A stretch of DNA of 34,427 nt, taken from NCBI GenBank assembly GCA_027623205.1, contig JAQBYC010000044.1, positions 1 to 34,427 of the forward strand, given 5' to 3'. Shown here one piece after another: positions 7,401 to 15,542 of this stretch; the first letter of the stretch is position 1; the number at the start of each line of letters is the position of its first letter. The DNA comes from Pseudomonadota bacterium. GTDB taxonomy: Bacteria > Pseudomonadota > Alphaproteobacteria > GCA-2731375. A program made the translations under genes and the position numbers. The notes under the pieces are model-generated. The model ran no database searches and was not told the origin of the DNA. It saw only the letters and a program-made list of their open reading frames with translations.

Positions 7401-8846
7401 ATGGAATTCATGAACCCCGGCATTTTTAAGGAAAACGCCCGGGCTGCCCTGGCCGATCAGGATTTGCGCAGCGCCATGGCAATGCTCAACGCCGGCATGG
7501 TTCCCAATCGCCAGGCCGCCGTTGACCGCCTGCCCGAGTTTGCGCAGCTCTCGCGGCGGGGCCGGGAATTAAAGGACCATGTTCTTGGCAATTTGGATTT
7601 CTATCTGGAATGCTTCGAGCGCAATTGCAAAGCCGCCGGCGGGCACGTGCATTGGTGTACAACCCCGGAAGATGCCCAAGAAGCGGTGCTGAAGATCTGC
7701 CGTTCGGTTAATGCCAAGACTGTGACCAAGGGTAAATCCATGATCGCTGAGGAAATTCATCTGAATGAGTTCTTGGAAAAACATAATATTGAGCCAGTGG
7801 AAACCGACCTGGGCGAATATATCATCCAACTGGCAAAAGAGCCGCCCTCGCACATCATCGGTCCGGCCATCCACAAGACCAAGGATCAGGTCTCCGATCT
7901 GTTTTTGGAACATCACGCCAAACTGGGCCGAACGGAGCGTCAGACCGACCCGCAGAAAATGGTCAACGAGGCCCGCGAGATCCTGCGGCAAAAATATTTT
8001 GACGCGGATGTGGGGATCACCGGCGCCAACTATCTGATTGCGGAAACCGGCAGTTCCATTATCGTCACCAACGAGGGTAATGGCGATCTCACCCAAACCT
8101 TGCCGAAGATCCATATTGTCGTCACCTCGCTGGAAAAAGTAGTACCGACCCTGGAGGACGCGACCACATTTCTGCGTCTCCTGGCGCGTTCGGCCACGGG
8201 TCAGGAGTTTTCCGCATATACCACTATCTCCACTGGGCCGCGGCGCCCGGACGATGTGGATGGACCAGGGGAATACCACGTCATCTTGCTGGACAATGGC
8301 CGTTCCACCATGCTGGGCAGCGAGGTACAGGACATGTTGCGCTGTATTCGCTGTGGCGCCTGTATGAACCACTGCCCGGTTTATCAATCCGTGGGCGGGC
8401 ATACCTACGGTACCGTCTATGTCGGACCTATGGGCGCGGTGCTGTCGCCGGCGCTGCTGGGGGTATCGGATACCCGGCATCTACCCTGCGCCTCCACCTT
8501 GTGCGGCCGTTGCGAGGAAGTGTGCCCGGTCGCCATCCCCCTACCGCGCCTGTTGCGGCAATGGCGGGAGAGGTCATTCGAGGCGGGCGACGTGCCCGCC
8601 TTGGAGCGCTGGGGTCTGTCCTTTTGGGCTTTTTTTGCGCGACGGCCTTGGCTATATGATTTGGGCGCCCGATTGGCCGTGCGCGGCCTGCGCTATTTGG
8701 GCCGGCGGCAAGGCCGGTTGCGCAAGCTGTGGTTCGCGGGTGGTTGGACCGATGGCCGCGATCTACCGGCGCCCGAGGGCCAAACCTTCCAGGAACGCTG
8801 GCGCCGCCAGCAACGTGTTCTGCGACGCGGGGGGGGGATGCGATGA
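7401..8846 (+). CDS. lutB: L-lactate utilization protein B, 2x[4Fe-4S] ferredoxin-type subunit
   Basis: The iron-sulfur electron-transfer subunit of the LutABC lactate oxidase. Residues about 60-300 form the LutB N-terminal (LUD) domain, with TKGKSM and GITGANYLIAETGS. The ferredoxin part has CIRCGACMNHCP (Cys315, 318, 321, 325) and CGRCEEVCP (Cys368, 371, 375), followed by PVAIPLPRLL. Length 481 aa matches the family. A run of nine G residues near the 3' end encodes the Gly-rich tail and sits immediately before the lutC start, which overlaps the stop as ATGA. Confidence 0.95.
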   Translation: MEFMNPGIFKENARAALADQDLRSAMAMLNAGMVPNRQAAVDRLPEFAQLSRRGRELKDHVLGNLDFYLECFERNCKAAGGHVHWCTTPEDAQEAVLKICRSVNAKTVTKGKSMIAEEIHLNEFLEKHNIEPVETDLGEYIIQLAKEPPSHIIGPAIHKTKDQVSDLFLEHHAKLGRTERQTDPQKMVNEAREILRQKYFDADVGITGANYLIAETGSSIIVTNEGNGDLTQTLPKIHIVVTSLEKVVPTLEDATTFLRLLARSATGQEFSAYTTISTGPRRPDDVDGPGEYHVILLDNGRSTMLGSEVQDMLRCIRCGACMNHCPVYQSVGGHTYGTVYVGPMGAVLSPALLGVSDTRHLPCASTLCGRCEEVCPVAIPLPRLLRQWRERSFEAGDVPALERWGLSFWAFFARRPWLYDLGARLAVRGLRYLGRRQGRLRKLWFAGGWTDGRDLPAPEGQTFQERWRRQQRVLRRGGGMR

Positions 8847-9571
8847 AGGACGCCAAGACCGGACCCGTGAAAAAATCTGGGCGAGAGACTATTCTCGGCG
8901 CCATCCGGCAATCTTTGGGTCGTCCCGCATTGAGCGCCGATGCCCGCCACGAACTAGATGATCATATTGCCAAACACAGGGCAAATCTGGTTCCGGCCCG
9001 CGGCAAGGGCGAGCATGCGGCTCAGGTGGAGCGGTTTCAGGAGATGGCGCGGGCCGCCGCCTGCACTGTTGAACTGGTCGCCAGCGAAGCCGCGGTACCT
9101 GGCGCAGTGGCGGACTATTTGCGCGCCAACAATTTACCGACCCGGGTGACCCTGGCCCCGGACGACTGGCTGGGAGGTCTGGATTGGAATAGCCAGAGCC
9201 TATTGGAAACCCGGCAGGGGGCCGCCGGTATCAATGATCTGGTTTCGGTCACGCCGGCCTTCGCGGCGGTTGCCGAAACCGGCACACTGGTTGCCTTTTC
9301 CGGGAAGACCCATCCAACGACGTTGAATTTTGTCCCGGATTACCACGTGGTCGCGCTGCGGACCAGCCAGGTGGTGGGTGCCTATGAAGAGGTTTGGGCG
9401 CGTCTGCGCAAGGTCAACAAACAAGGGCGAGGATTCACTATGCCGCGTACTGTCAATATGATCACAGGTCCTTCGCGCACCGCTGACATTGCTTTGACCT
9501 TAGAACTTGGCGCGCATGGACCGCGCAGCCTGCATATTGTGCTGATCGATGACCAAGCCGGGCAAGACTAA
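8843..9571 (+). CDS. lutC: L-lactate utilization protein C (LUD domain)
   Basis: Third component of the lactate oxidation complex; a LUD-domain protein related to the N-terminal half of LutB. It starts with RETILGAIRQSLGR and continues with the conserved ITPAFAAVAETGTL-like segment (here VTPAFAAVAETGTLV), HPTTLNFVPDYHVV and GPSRTADI. Length is 242 aa. ATG 8843 is preferred to in-frame starts further upstream because the homologous region begins here, a G-rich ribosome site lies upstream, and it overlaps the lutB stop as ATGA. Its own 3' end overlaps smr by 23 bases. Confidence 0.93.
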   Translation: MKDAKTGPVKKSGRETILGAIRQSLGRPALSADARHELDDHIAKHRANLVPARGKGEHAAQVERFQEMARAAACTVELVASEAAVPGAVADYLRANNLPTRVTLAPDDWLGGLDWNSQSLLETRQGAAGINDLVSVTPAFAAVAETGTLVAFSGKTHPTTLNFVPDYHVVALRTSQVVGAYEEVWARLRKVNKQGRGFTMPRTVNMITGPSRTADIALTLELGAHGPRSLHIVLIDDQAGQD

Positions 9572-10151
9572 AGACCCGATTAACGGTGATGCGCTGTTCG
9601 AGGCGGCCATGCGCGACGCGCGGCCACTGAAGCGGCGGCCAGCCTGTCCGCCGCGGGGTATCGTAGAAACAGCCAGCGCGGCCGCCAAGACCGGCACGGC
9701 GGCGCGGCCAGTGTCGAAGGGCCGCGCCAGGCCGGCGCCTGCTCCGGTCCAACGGCAACCGGCTTCAGCGGTTACTGCGGTTGCAAAAACAAACGGCGGC
9801 CTGGATAAGCGCAGCGCGGAACGGCTGCGCCGGGGACAAATCGCGATTGAGGGGCGCCTGGATTTACACGGCCATACCCAGGCCGATGCCCATCGCGCGG
9901 TACACGCTTTTATCGCCGGCAGTTATCGCGCAGGCCGGCGTTGCGTCCTGATCATCACGGGCAAGGGCGGCCCGCGCGATAATGTGGACAGTGGTTTCAT
10001 GCCGGATAGGGACAGCGGTGTGTTGCGCCGTAATCTGCCGCGCTGGCTGGGGGAAGGGACCGTGCGGCAAATGGTCTTGCGTATCGAGACAGCCCGCCCG
10101 CAACATGGTGGCGAAGGTGCCTGCTATGTCCTGCTGCGGCGTAAACGCTAG
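9549..10151 (+). CDS. Smr domain protein
   Basis: The Smr (small MutS-related) domain binds or nicks nucleic acid. Residues 1-95 are basic, Ala/Pro-rich and probably disordered. The Smr domain starts around residue 100 with GRLDLHGHTQADA (Asp105, His107) and continues to LIITGKGG (about 135-141) and RHG-less VLRRNLPRWL, ending in CYVLLRRKR. This is the gene that usually follows mltA in Alphaproteobacteria. Here it starts inside lutC, so it is probably transcribed with lutABC. Confidence 0.9.
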   Translation: MTKPGKTKDPINGDALFEAAMRDARPLKRRPACPPRGIVETASAAAKTGTAARPVSKGRARPAPAPVQRQPASAVTAVAKTNGGLDKRSAERLRRGQIAIEGRLDLHGHTQADAHRAVHAFIAGSYRAGRRCVLIITGKGGPRDNVDSGFMPDRDSGVLRRNLPRWLGEGTVRQMVLRIETARPQHGGEGACYVLLRRKR

Positions 10152-10182
10152 ACCATTTTCGAGGTTGACGTACCCATCCGTC

Positions 10183-10243
10183 CCCCCTCCCGACCACCCC
10201 AGTAGCTCTTGGGGTCATAATCCTGTGGGTGGTCGGGAGGGGG
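10183..10243. terminator. 17-bp perfect inverted repeat after smr
   Basis: The arm at 10183-10199 (CCCCCTCCCGACCACCC) is perfectly complementary to 10227-10243, with a 27-base loop that itself contains CCCCAG..CTTGGGG. It lies 31 bases past the smr stop, where a terminator is expected for the mltA/lut/smr run. The loop is long and no T-tract follows, so a factor-dependent terminator or a mobile-element remnant is also possible. Confidence 0.5.
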
Positions 10244-10318
10244 AGCGGGTGGCTCGGTGACTCGATGAATATTGAAAATTGCTCTAGAAACAGACAACGG
10301 GCAGGAAAAGGGATCGAA

Positions 10319-10703
10319 ATGTTATTGCAGGGATCGTGTCATTGCGGCGCCGTCTGCTTCGAGGTGAACAATCATAGCCTGCAACCCGACCAGCGCCGTT
10401 ATTGCTCGATCTGCCGCAAGGCCGGCGGCGCGGGCAGCCTCGCCGTCAACCCCTTGGCTGACAACAAAACCATGAAGCTTGCCGGCCAGGAGTATGTGGC
10501 TGAATACCGTGTGCTAACCGATGGCCGGCGATCAAATCATCGACACATCTTTACCCAGACCGGACCATTTCGTGGATATTATGCTGGATAGCGCGGCGCC
10601 CTGGGTGGAGTCGCATGCAGGCGATCACATCGAACGCTTTCCTGATTATCCGGCGGAATCCATCGAGGCCCGGCATCGACGCCAGGGCCTCTGGTTGGAC
10701 TAG
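10319..10703 (+). pseudogene. GFA family (glutathione-dependent formaldehyde-activating-like) gene, broken
   Basis: The first frame from ATG 10319 encodes a GFA-like zinc domain: GSCHCGAVCFEV followed by YCSICRKAGG and NPLADNKTMKLAGQEYVAEY. Around 10530 the match leaves this frame, which soon stops at 10591. The matching C-terminus (IDTSLPRPDHF, IMLDSAAPWVE, YPAESIEARHRRQGLW) is in the next frame and ends at 10703. The segment with the second zinc-binding pair (CxxCGT) and its surroundings is absent, so this is an internal deletion with a frameshift rather than a single-base error. The product is very unlikely to be functional. Confidence 0.8.
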
Positions 10704-10712
10704 TGTGGCACG

Positions 10713-11081
10713 ATGGCAGCCGGTTTGACCCCATTTGGCGCGAGAATTCGTGAATTGCGCCGGCAACAGGCCGTTAGCCAAAAACGGATGGCCACGGATT
10801 TGCAGATTTCGGCGGCCTATCTGTCGGCTCTGGAAAGGGGGCGGCGCGGCCGGCCCTCGCCGATTCTGGTGGATCAGATCTGTGGTTACTTCAATATCAT
10901 CTGGGACGAGGCGGATGTCTTGCGTCGTCTGGCTAAACTCAGCCATCCGCGGGTGGTGATTGACACCACGCAAACGGGACCGGAGGCCACCGAACTGGCC
11001 AACCGGCTGGCCGAAGGGATCAACGAACTGCCCGTGGCCAAAGTCAGGCAGATGCTGAGCGTCATGACGAGGGATAAATAG
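10713..11081 (+). CDS. XRE-family helix-turn-helix regulator
   Basis: Residues about 6-65 form a Cro/CI-type DNA-binding domain (RIRELRRQQAVSQKRMATDL, then ISAAYLSALERGRRGRPS). It is followed by a conserved C-terminal part, QICGYFNIIWDEADVLRRLA and HPRVVIDTTQTGPEATELAN. This small regulator is commonly found just after mltA-smr in Alphaproteobacteria; its regulon is unknown to me. The ATG lacks a clear ribosome site, so the true start could be the TTG at 10725 (giving LTPFGAR). The gene is followed within about 10 bases by the hydrolase. Confidence 0.85.
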   Translation: MAAGLTPFGARIRELRRQQAVSQKRMATDLQISAAYLSALERGRRGRPSPILVDQICGYFNIIWDEADVLRRLAKLSHPRVVIDTTQTGPEATELANRLAEGINELPVAKVRQMLSVMTRDK

Positions 11082-11091
11082 GGAGATGGTA

Positions 11092-11976
11092 GTGAGTGAC
11101 AAGGTCTTTGGCGACTATGACCAGACCGGGCTGGACGCGGAGTATGACAACCGCGCCAAGGTGTCGGGTTCTTCGGATAGCATACAGAAATTTGCCGATG
11201 ATAGCCGGGAGTTGCGCCAACGCTTGACTGGCCAACTGAATATTCCGTTTGGCCCCGGCGCGGATGAAGTGCTGGATCTGTTTCCCAGCCCGAACAGCGC
11301 GGCGGGTCCGGCTCCGATCCAGGTATTTATTCACGGCGGTTACTGGAAATTGCTGAGCAAGGATGACTTCTCTTATGTCGTCCGTGCGTTTGCGCCAAAG
11401 GGCTGCGCCACGGCGGTGATCAATTATGGTCTGATCCCGGACATTGATATGGATGAACTGGTGCGCCAATGCCGGGCTGCGCTGGCCTGGATTTACCGCA
11501 ACGCCGCTGGTATCGGCGCCGATCCGGAGCGTATTTTTATTTCCGGTCATTCCGCCGGGGGCCATCTGGTGGCCATGATGATGGCGACGGACTGGCCTGC
11601 CTTTGACGACCATCTGCCAAAGCTGCCCCTGGATCTGGTCAAGGGCGGCTGTGGAATTTCCGGACTTTATGATCTGGAACCGATCCGCCTGTGTTTTCTG
11701 AATGATGATCTGAAACTCGGTACGGCAGAAACCGACCGCAACAGTCCCGTGCGTCTCGCCCCTGCCGGGCTAAGTCCCCTGCTGTTGACGGTGGGTGGCG
11801 ATGAAGGGCCCGAATATCTGCGTCAAAGCGAGACCCTGGCCGCAGCGTGGCGCCAGTATGGCGTCGAAGTCGCCGTCGCCGTATTGCCCGGACAAAACCA
11901 TTTTACCATTGTCGATCAGCTGAATGATCCGGAGGCTGATCTCAGCCGTCTTATTCTGCACCAAATGGGGCTGTAG
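11092..11976 (+). CDS. Alpha/beta hydrolase, kynurenine formamidase/esterase-like
   Basis: The fold's oxyanion motif HGGYW (about 81-85), nucleophile elbow GHSAGGH (Ser154), an acid residue in GGDEGPEYLRQS and a C-terminal catalytic His in GQNHFTIVDQL are all present. HGGYW together with the N-terminal YDNRAKV places it with the BNA7/kynurenine formamidase-like carboxylesterase group; the substrate cannot be read from sequence. GTG 11092 is chosen over ATG 11086 because GGGAG at 11081-11085 is too close to the ATG but well spaced for the GTG. No kynurenine-pathway genes lie nearby. Confidence 0.82.
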   Translation: MSDKVFGDYDQTGLDAEYDNRAKVSGSSDSIQKFADDSRELRQRLTGQLNIPFGPGADEVLDLFPSPNSAAGPAPIQVFIHGGYWKLLSKDDFSYVVRAFAPKGCATAVINYGLIPDIDMDELVRQCRAALAWIYRNAAGIGADPERIFISGHSAGGHLVAMMMATDWPAFDDHLPKLPLDLVKGGCGISGLYDLEPIRLCFLNDDLKLGTAETDRNSPVRLAPAGLSPLLLTVGGDEGPEYLRQSETLAAAWRQYGVEVAVAVLPGQNHFTIVDQLNDPEADLSRLILHQMGL

Positions 11977-12008
11977 CCACGGCCCCTCGGCACTCTTGAT
12001 ATAACTGT

Positions 12009-12037
12009 TTGCAAACCCAACGTATTAGACGTAATAT
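12009..12037 (+). promoter_or_regulatory. candidate sigma-70 promoter for the MBL-fold gene
   Basis: TTGCAA (12009-12014) and TAATAT (12032-12037) are 17 bases apart in an AT-rich gap. The inverted repeats TATTAgacgTAATA (overlapping the -10) and TATATCgaattGATATA downstream could be regulator binding sites. Confidence 0.45.
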
Positions 12038-12146
12038 TCATAAGCTGACATATATCGAATTGATATAAGATGAATCGAACCTTAGAAATTTGAGGCGTGA
12101 GGGTGGAATTGTCAACTTGGTTGAGGGAGATGAAAGTGCAGGGCCC

Positions 12147-12983
12147 ATGTCCAAGACCTGTGATTTCCTAGTCCGTTTCTGGGGCGTTCGGGGGAGCATT
12201 TCCATCTCCGATCCCAAGTCGATTCGCTACGGCGGCAACACCTCCTGCCTGGAGATTCGTTGCGGCGAACGCCTGTTGATCTTCGATGCGGGTTCCGGTT
12301 TTCGTTACCTCGGGAATAAACTGCTCGAATCCAACGAGAGCATCGACGCGGATATCTTCTTCACCCATACCCACTACGACCACATTTGTGGCATCCCGTT
12401 CTTTAAGCCATTCTTCAATCCACACAATCAGTTTCGCCTTTCCGCGGGCCATTTGTTGCCGGCGACCACTTTACGCAATGTGTTGTGCGACTTGATGATG
12501 ACGCCATTGTTTCCGGTGCCGCTGGAAATATTCCAATCAAAAATTGAATTCCAGGATTTCGAGGTTGGCGAGGTTTTGACCGTCGGCCCCGACGTGGTCA
12601 TTCGAACCGCGCCTCTCAACCATCCCAACGGCGCCACGGGGTATCGTGTTGAATTTGCGGGTAAATCAATCTGTTATCTGACCGATACGGAACATCGGCC
12701 CGGTGTACTGGATCAGAACATACTGGGCCTGATCGACGGCGCCGATATGGTGATATATGACTCCATGTACACAGAGGATGAGTATCAGAACTGTGTCGGC
12801 TGGGGTCATTCCACATGGGAGGCTGGCGCCGATTTATGCGATGCGGCGACGGTACCCCAGTTCGTGATCTTCCATCATGACCCAGATCACGATGACGACT
12901 TCATGGATCGAATCGCGGCGGCCGCTGAGAAGCGCCGGCCCGGTACGATCGTAGCCCAGGAAGGCATGGTACTGCGGCCCTAG
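12147..12983 (+). CDS. MBL-fold metal-dependent hydrolase
   Basis: A metallo-beta-lactamase fold hydrolase with the dizinc motif HTHYDHI (His74, His76, Asp78, His79), a further His in LNHPNGATGY, and Asp in CYLTDTEH. FWGVRGSI near the N-terminus and the final IFHHDPDHDDDFMD are typical of an alphaproteobacterial family related to RNase Z/PhnP phosphodiesterases. The substrate is unknown; phosphodiesterase activity on a nucleotide would be a family-based guess. ATG 12147 is chosen because the conserved region starts directly after it, although the frame stays open to TTG 12090. Length is 278 aa. Confidence 0.85.
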   Translation: MSKTCDFLVRFWGVRGSISISDPKSIRYGGNTSCLEIRCGERLLIFDAGSGFRYLGNKLLESNESIDADIFFTHTHYDHICGIPFFKPFFNPHNQFRLSAGHLLPATTLRNVLCDLMMTPLFPVPLEIFQSKIEFQDFEVGEVLTVGPDVVIRTAPLNHPNGATGYRVEFAGKSICYLTDTEHRPGVLDQNILGLIDGADMVIYDSMYTEDEYQNCVGWGHSTWEAGADLCDAATVPQFVIFHHDPDHDDDFMDRIAAAAEKRRPGTIVAQEGMVLRP

Positions 12984-13069
12984 TTGTTTTGCCGACATTG
13001 GAGGATTGAGACGCCGGTGTCCTATCGCCCGTACATTTTTGGCGGTCATTGAAACAATCCCGGCCCGTG

Positions 13070-13145
13070 CCGAAAACGGTTAAAATTGCGCTAGCGCGGC
13101 AAATCCAAAGTCTGCCGCGTTGAATCCGCCTGGCACGGTTTTCGG
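13070..13145. other. nested inverted repeats before repeat copy B
   Basis: CCGAAAAC (13070-13077) pairs with GTTTTCGG (13138-13145), and inside it CGCGGCA (13095-13101) pairs perfectly with TGCCGCG (13113-13119). The outer right arm lies within repeat copy B. Together they could fold as a two-tier hairpin between the MBL gene and the methyltransferase gene. Confidence 0.5.
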
Positions 13146-13234
13146 TCAAATGGAGTCGCGGCCGCGACTTAGGTGGTTGGTTCAATGGCTCTATTTTGAA
13201 GATTCTGAACACATTTGGATCAAATGTGCTCCAG
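13130..13234 (+). repeat. MITE-like intergenic repeat, copy B
   Basis: 105 bases, same length as copy A and alignable from end to end. It has a perfect 16-base palindrome AGTCGCGGCCGCGACT near the left end and the hairpin CACATTTGgatCAAATGTG near the right end. It ends just before the chosen methyltransferase start, so the frame open from 13196 begins in repeat sequence. Confidence 0.8.
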
Positions 13235-13261
13235 GCGTTTCCACGGCATGGGTTGGACGTT

Positions 13262-14098
13262 ATGCATAGGCGAAGCATGCGGTTGGGGCTTTTGACGGTG
13301 CTGGGTTTGGCCCGGCGCGGCTTTTTTATCCCCTATCGTTACGCCGACACTCTGCCCTATCCGGGCTGCAACCCGGGCTATCCGCCGCTGGCGGCGCTGA
13401 TGACGGCGGCGGAACCCGCCTTTGCGACGGTGCTGCAGGACATCGGCCGCTATGAAGCGGCCCTGCTGGCGATGGGCGAAGAACCGCCCCCCGCCCCCCG
13501 TTGGATCCAGGATTGGTTTCCAACCCTGGATGCCGCCGCCGCGTATGCCATGGTGCGGACACGGGCGCCCAAGCGGATCATCGAGGTCGGCTCGGGCCAT
13601 TCAACGCGCTTTATGAAGCGGGCCGTGGATGATGGCGGACTGCAAACCCGGATCACCGCCATCGACCCGCAACCCAGCCGTTTCGTGGACCGCCTGGATA
13701 TTGAGTTCATGAAGGCAACACTGGGTAGCGCAGGTTTGCACATCTTTGCCAATCTGGAAGCAGGCGATATTTTGTTCATTGATTCATCCCATATCCTGAT
13801 GCCAGGCAGCGACGTGGACGATCTATTGAATCGGGTATTGCCAACCCTGCCCAGCGGCACGCTGGTGCATATCCACGATATTTTCCTGCCCGACGATTAT
13901 CCGGAAATCTGGGGGTGGCGCGGCTATAATGAACAATTGGGGGTGGCGCCGCTTTTGGCTGGCGGCGCCTATGATCTGCTGTTCGCTTCGCATTACGTGG
14001 CCACCCGCATGGCGGCGCAGGTCGCGGCCTCCACCGTGGCCCGGCTGCCGGGTAAGCCGGACAGCCTGCCCGCCAGCCTGTGGTTACGCAAATGCTAG
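13262..14098 (+). CDS. Class I SAM-dependent methyltransferase (FkbM/family unknown)
   Basis: IIEVGSGHST (about 106-115) is methyltransferase motif I, with an acidic residue after the next strand in TAIDPQPS. GDILFIDSSHIL, followed by GTLVHIHDIFLPDDYP, resembles the class I O-methyltransferase/glycan methyltransferase group. The N-terminal 50 residues are hydrophobic-basic (LGLLTVLGLARRGFFIPYRY). I cannot assign a substrate. The frame is open to 13196, but that part lies in the repeat; ATG 13262 or ATG 13277 (with AGGCGA upstream) is the likely start. Length is 278 aa. Confidence 0.75.
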   Translation: MHRRSMRLGLLTVLGLARRGFFIPYRYADTLPYPGCNPGYPPLAALMTAAEPAFATVLQDIGRYEAALLAMGEEPPPAPRWIQDWFPTLDAAAAYAMVRTRAPKRIIEVGSGHSTRFMKRAVDDGGLQTRITAIDPQPSRFVDRLDIEFMKATLGSAGLHIFANLEAGDILFIDSSHILMPGSDVDDLLNRVLPTLPSGTLVHIHDIFLPDDYPEIWGWRGYNEQLGVAPLLAGGAYDLLFASHYVATRMAAQVAASTVARLPGKPDSLPASLWLRKC

Positions 14099-14159
14099 AG
14101 GTTGTTCGGTGTTGTCTTAGCGAGCCGATGAAGATCGGCCAGACTCCGGGGCGGCTGCC

Positions 14160-15512
14160 ATGTGGTTGGACTTAACGAAGGCCGGCTGGGGCCGGCATAA
14201 CGACAGGGACCTACCGCCACGAGTGTTGGCGGCGATCCACGGGCATCAATTGCGGAGCGAAATACTGATCGCCTGGGCTCAGTTGTTGGTTGGTGCCACC
14301 TGGGCCAGCCTGTATGCCTTGACGCCAAAATCGGCAGGGGCCACGTCTATGATTGAGCCCGTGCCCTTCGCTCTTGGCCTGTATCTGGCATTCTCCATTC
14401 TGCGCCTGATCCTGGCCTACCGCGGCTTCGCCGCCGCCTGGTTTCTGGCCTTGTCTGTGCTGGTGGACATGGCCATCCTGATGGCCCTGATCTGGAGCTT
14501 CCATATCCAGTACGAGCAACCGGCGGCTTTTTACTTGAAGGCGCCGACCTTGCTTTATGTGTTCATTTTTATTGCCTTGCGGGCCCTCCGCTTTTCCGCC
14601 GGTTTTGTTCTTTTGTCCGGGGCGGCGGCGGCCATGGGCTGGCTGTTGATGTTGTACTATGCGCTGGCAACCTCAACAGCGCCGAACATGGGCGTGACCC
14701 GCGATTATGTCGCCTATATGACCTCGAACCACATTTTGATCGGGGCGGAATTTGACAAGGTAATCACTATTCTGCTGTCCACGGCCATTCTGGCCACCGC
14801 CCTGTGGCGGGCCCGCCGGCTGCTGGTGCAGTCCGTGGTCGAAGGCCAGGCGCATCGGGATTTGGAGCGGTTTTTCGCGCCGGAGATTGCGCATCAGATC
14901 GTCAGCGCCGAACAAAGAATCCAGGCGGGGCAGGGTGAGATTCGCCAGGCCGCCGTGTTGGTCTGCGATATTCGCGGTTTCACACCCCTGGCCATGGGTA
15001 TGGACCCGGCCGACCTGATGACGTTGTTGGCCGATTATCAAAGCCGCATGGTCAGCGTCATACAGGCCCACGGCGGCAGTATCGACAAGTTCATGGGGGA
15101 TGGCATCATGGCCACCTTTGGCGCCGCCCTGCCGACCGAAACCTATGCCGCCGACGCCCTGCGTTGCATCGAGGCTTTGGGCACGGCGGCAAAGGACTGG
15201 CATGACCAGCGCCAACGGGACGGCCAGCGGCCCTTGACCGTTGGCTTCGCAGTCAGCGCCGGCCCGCTGATATTTGGCGCCGTTGGCGATGGCGCGCGTC
15301 TGGAATTCACGGTGATTGGCGAGCCGGTCAACTTGGCGGCCAAGCTGGAAAACGCCAACAAGGCGGAAGCCGTGACCGCTCTGACCACGGCGCAGACCCT
15401 GGCTTTGGCCCAGGCCCAGGGCTATGCGCCACCAAGGCCCTTGCACGAACGGCCCGCCCGCCCGGTGGCGGGAATCGGGTCGCCCGTAGATCTGGTGGTG
15501 CTTTTGCCGTAA
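14160..15512 (+). CDS. Membrane class III adenylate/guanylate cyclase
   Basis: Makes cAMP (or cGMP) from the nucleoside triphosphate. Residues 30-220 hold about six hydrophobic segments (e.g. ILIAWAQLLVGATWASLYAL, ALGLYLAFSILRLILAY, WFLALSVLVDMAILMALIW). The catalytic domain starts around residue 262. Metal-binding Asp270 lies in CDIRGFT and Asp314 in KFMGDG; Lys310 and the Thr in EFTVIGEPVN fit adenine recognition, so adenylate cyclase is favoured. GEPVNLAAKLE is the usual family block. Length is 450 aa. It ends 30 bases from the convergent SDR gene. A stand-alone cyclic-nucleotide-binding protein occurs at 33033. Confidence 0.9.
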   Translation: MWLDLTKAGWGRHNDRDLPPRVLAAIHGHQLRSEILIAWAQLLVGATWASLYALTPKSAGATSMIEPVPFALGLYLAFSILRLILAYRGFAAAWFLALSVLVDMAILMALIWSFHIQYEQPAAFYLKAPTLLYVFIFIALRALRFSAGFVLLSGAAAAMGWLLMLYYALATSTAPNMGVTRDYVAYMTSNHILIGAEFDKVITILLSTAILATALWRARRLLVQSVVEGQAHRDLERFFAPEIAHQIVSAEQRIQAGQGEIRQAAVLVCDIRGFTPLAMGMDPADLMTLLADYQSRMVSVIQAHGGSIDKFMGDGIMATFGAALPTETYAADALRCIEALGTAAKDWHDQRQRDGQRPLTVGFAVSAGPLIFGAVGDGARLEFTVIGEPVNLAAKLENANKAEAVTALTTAQTLALAQAQGYAPPRPLHERPARPVAGIGSPVDLVVLLP

Positions 15513-15542
15513 ACCGATTTGGCGCACCTGCTTGATCAAAAA

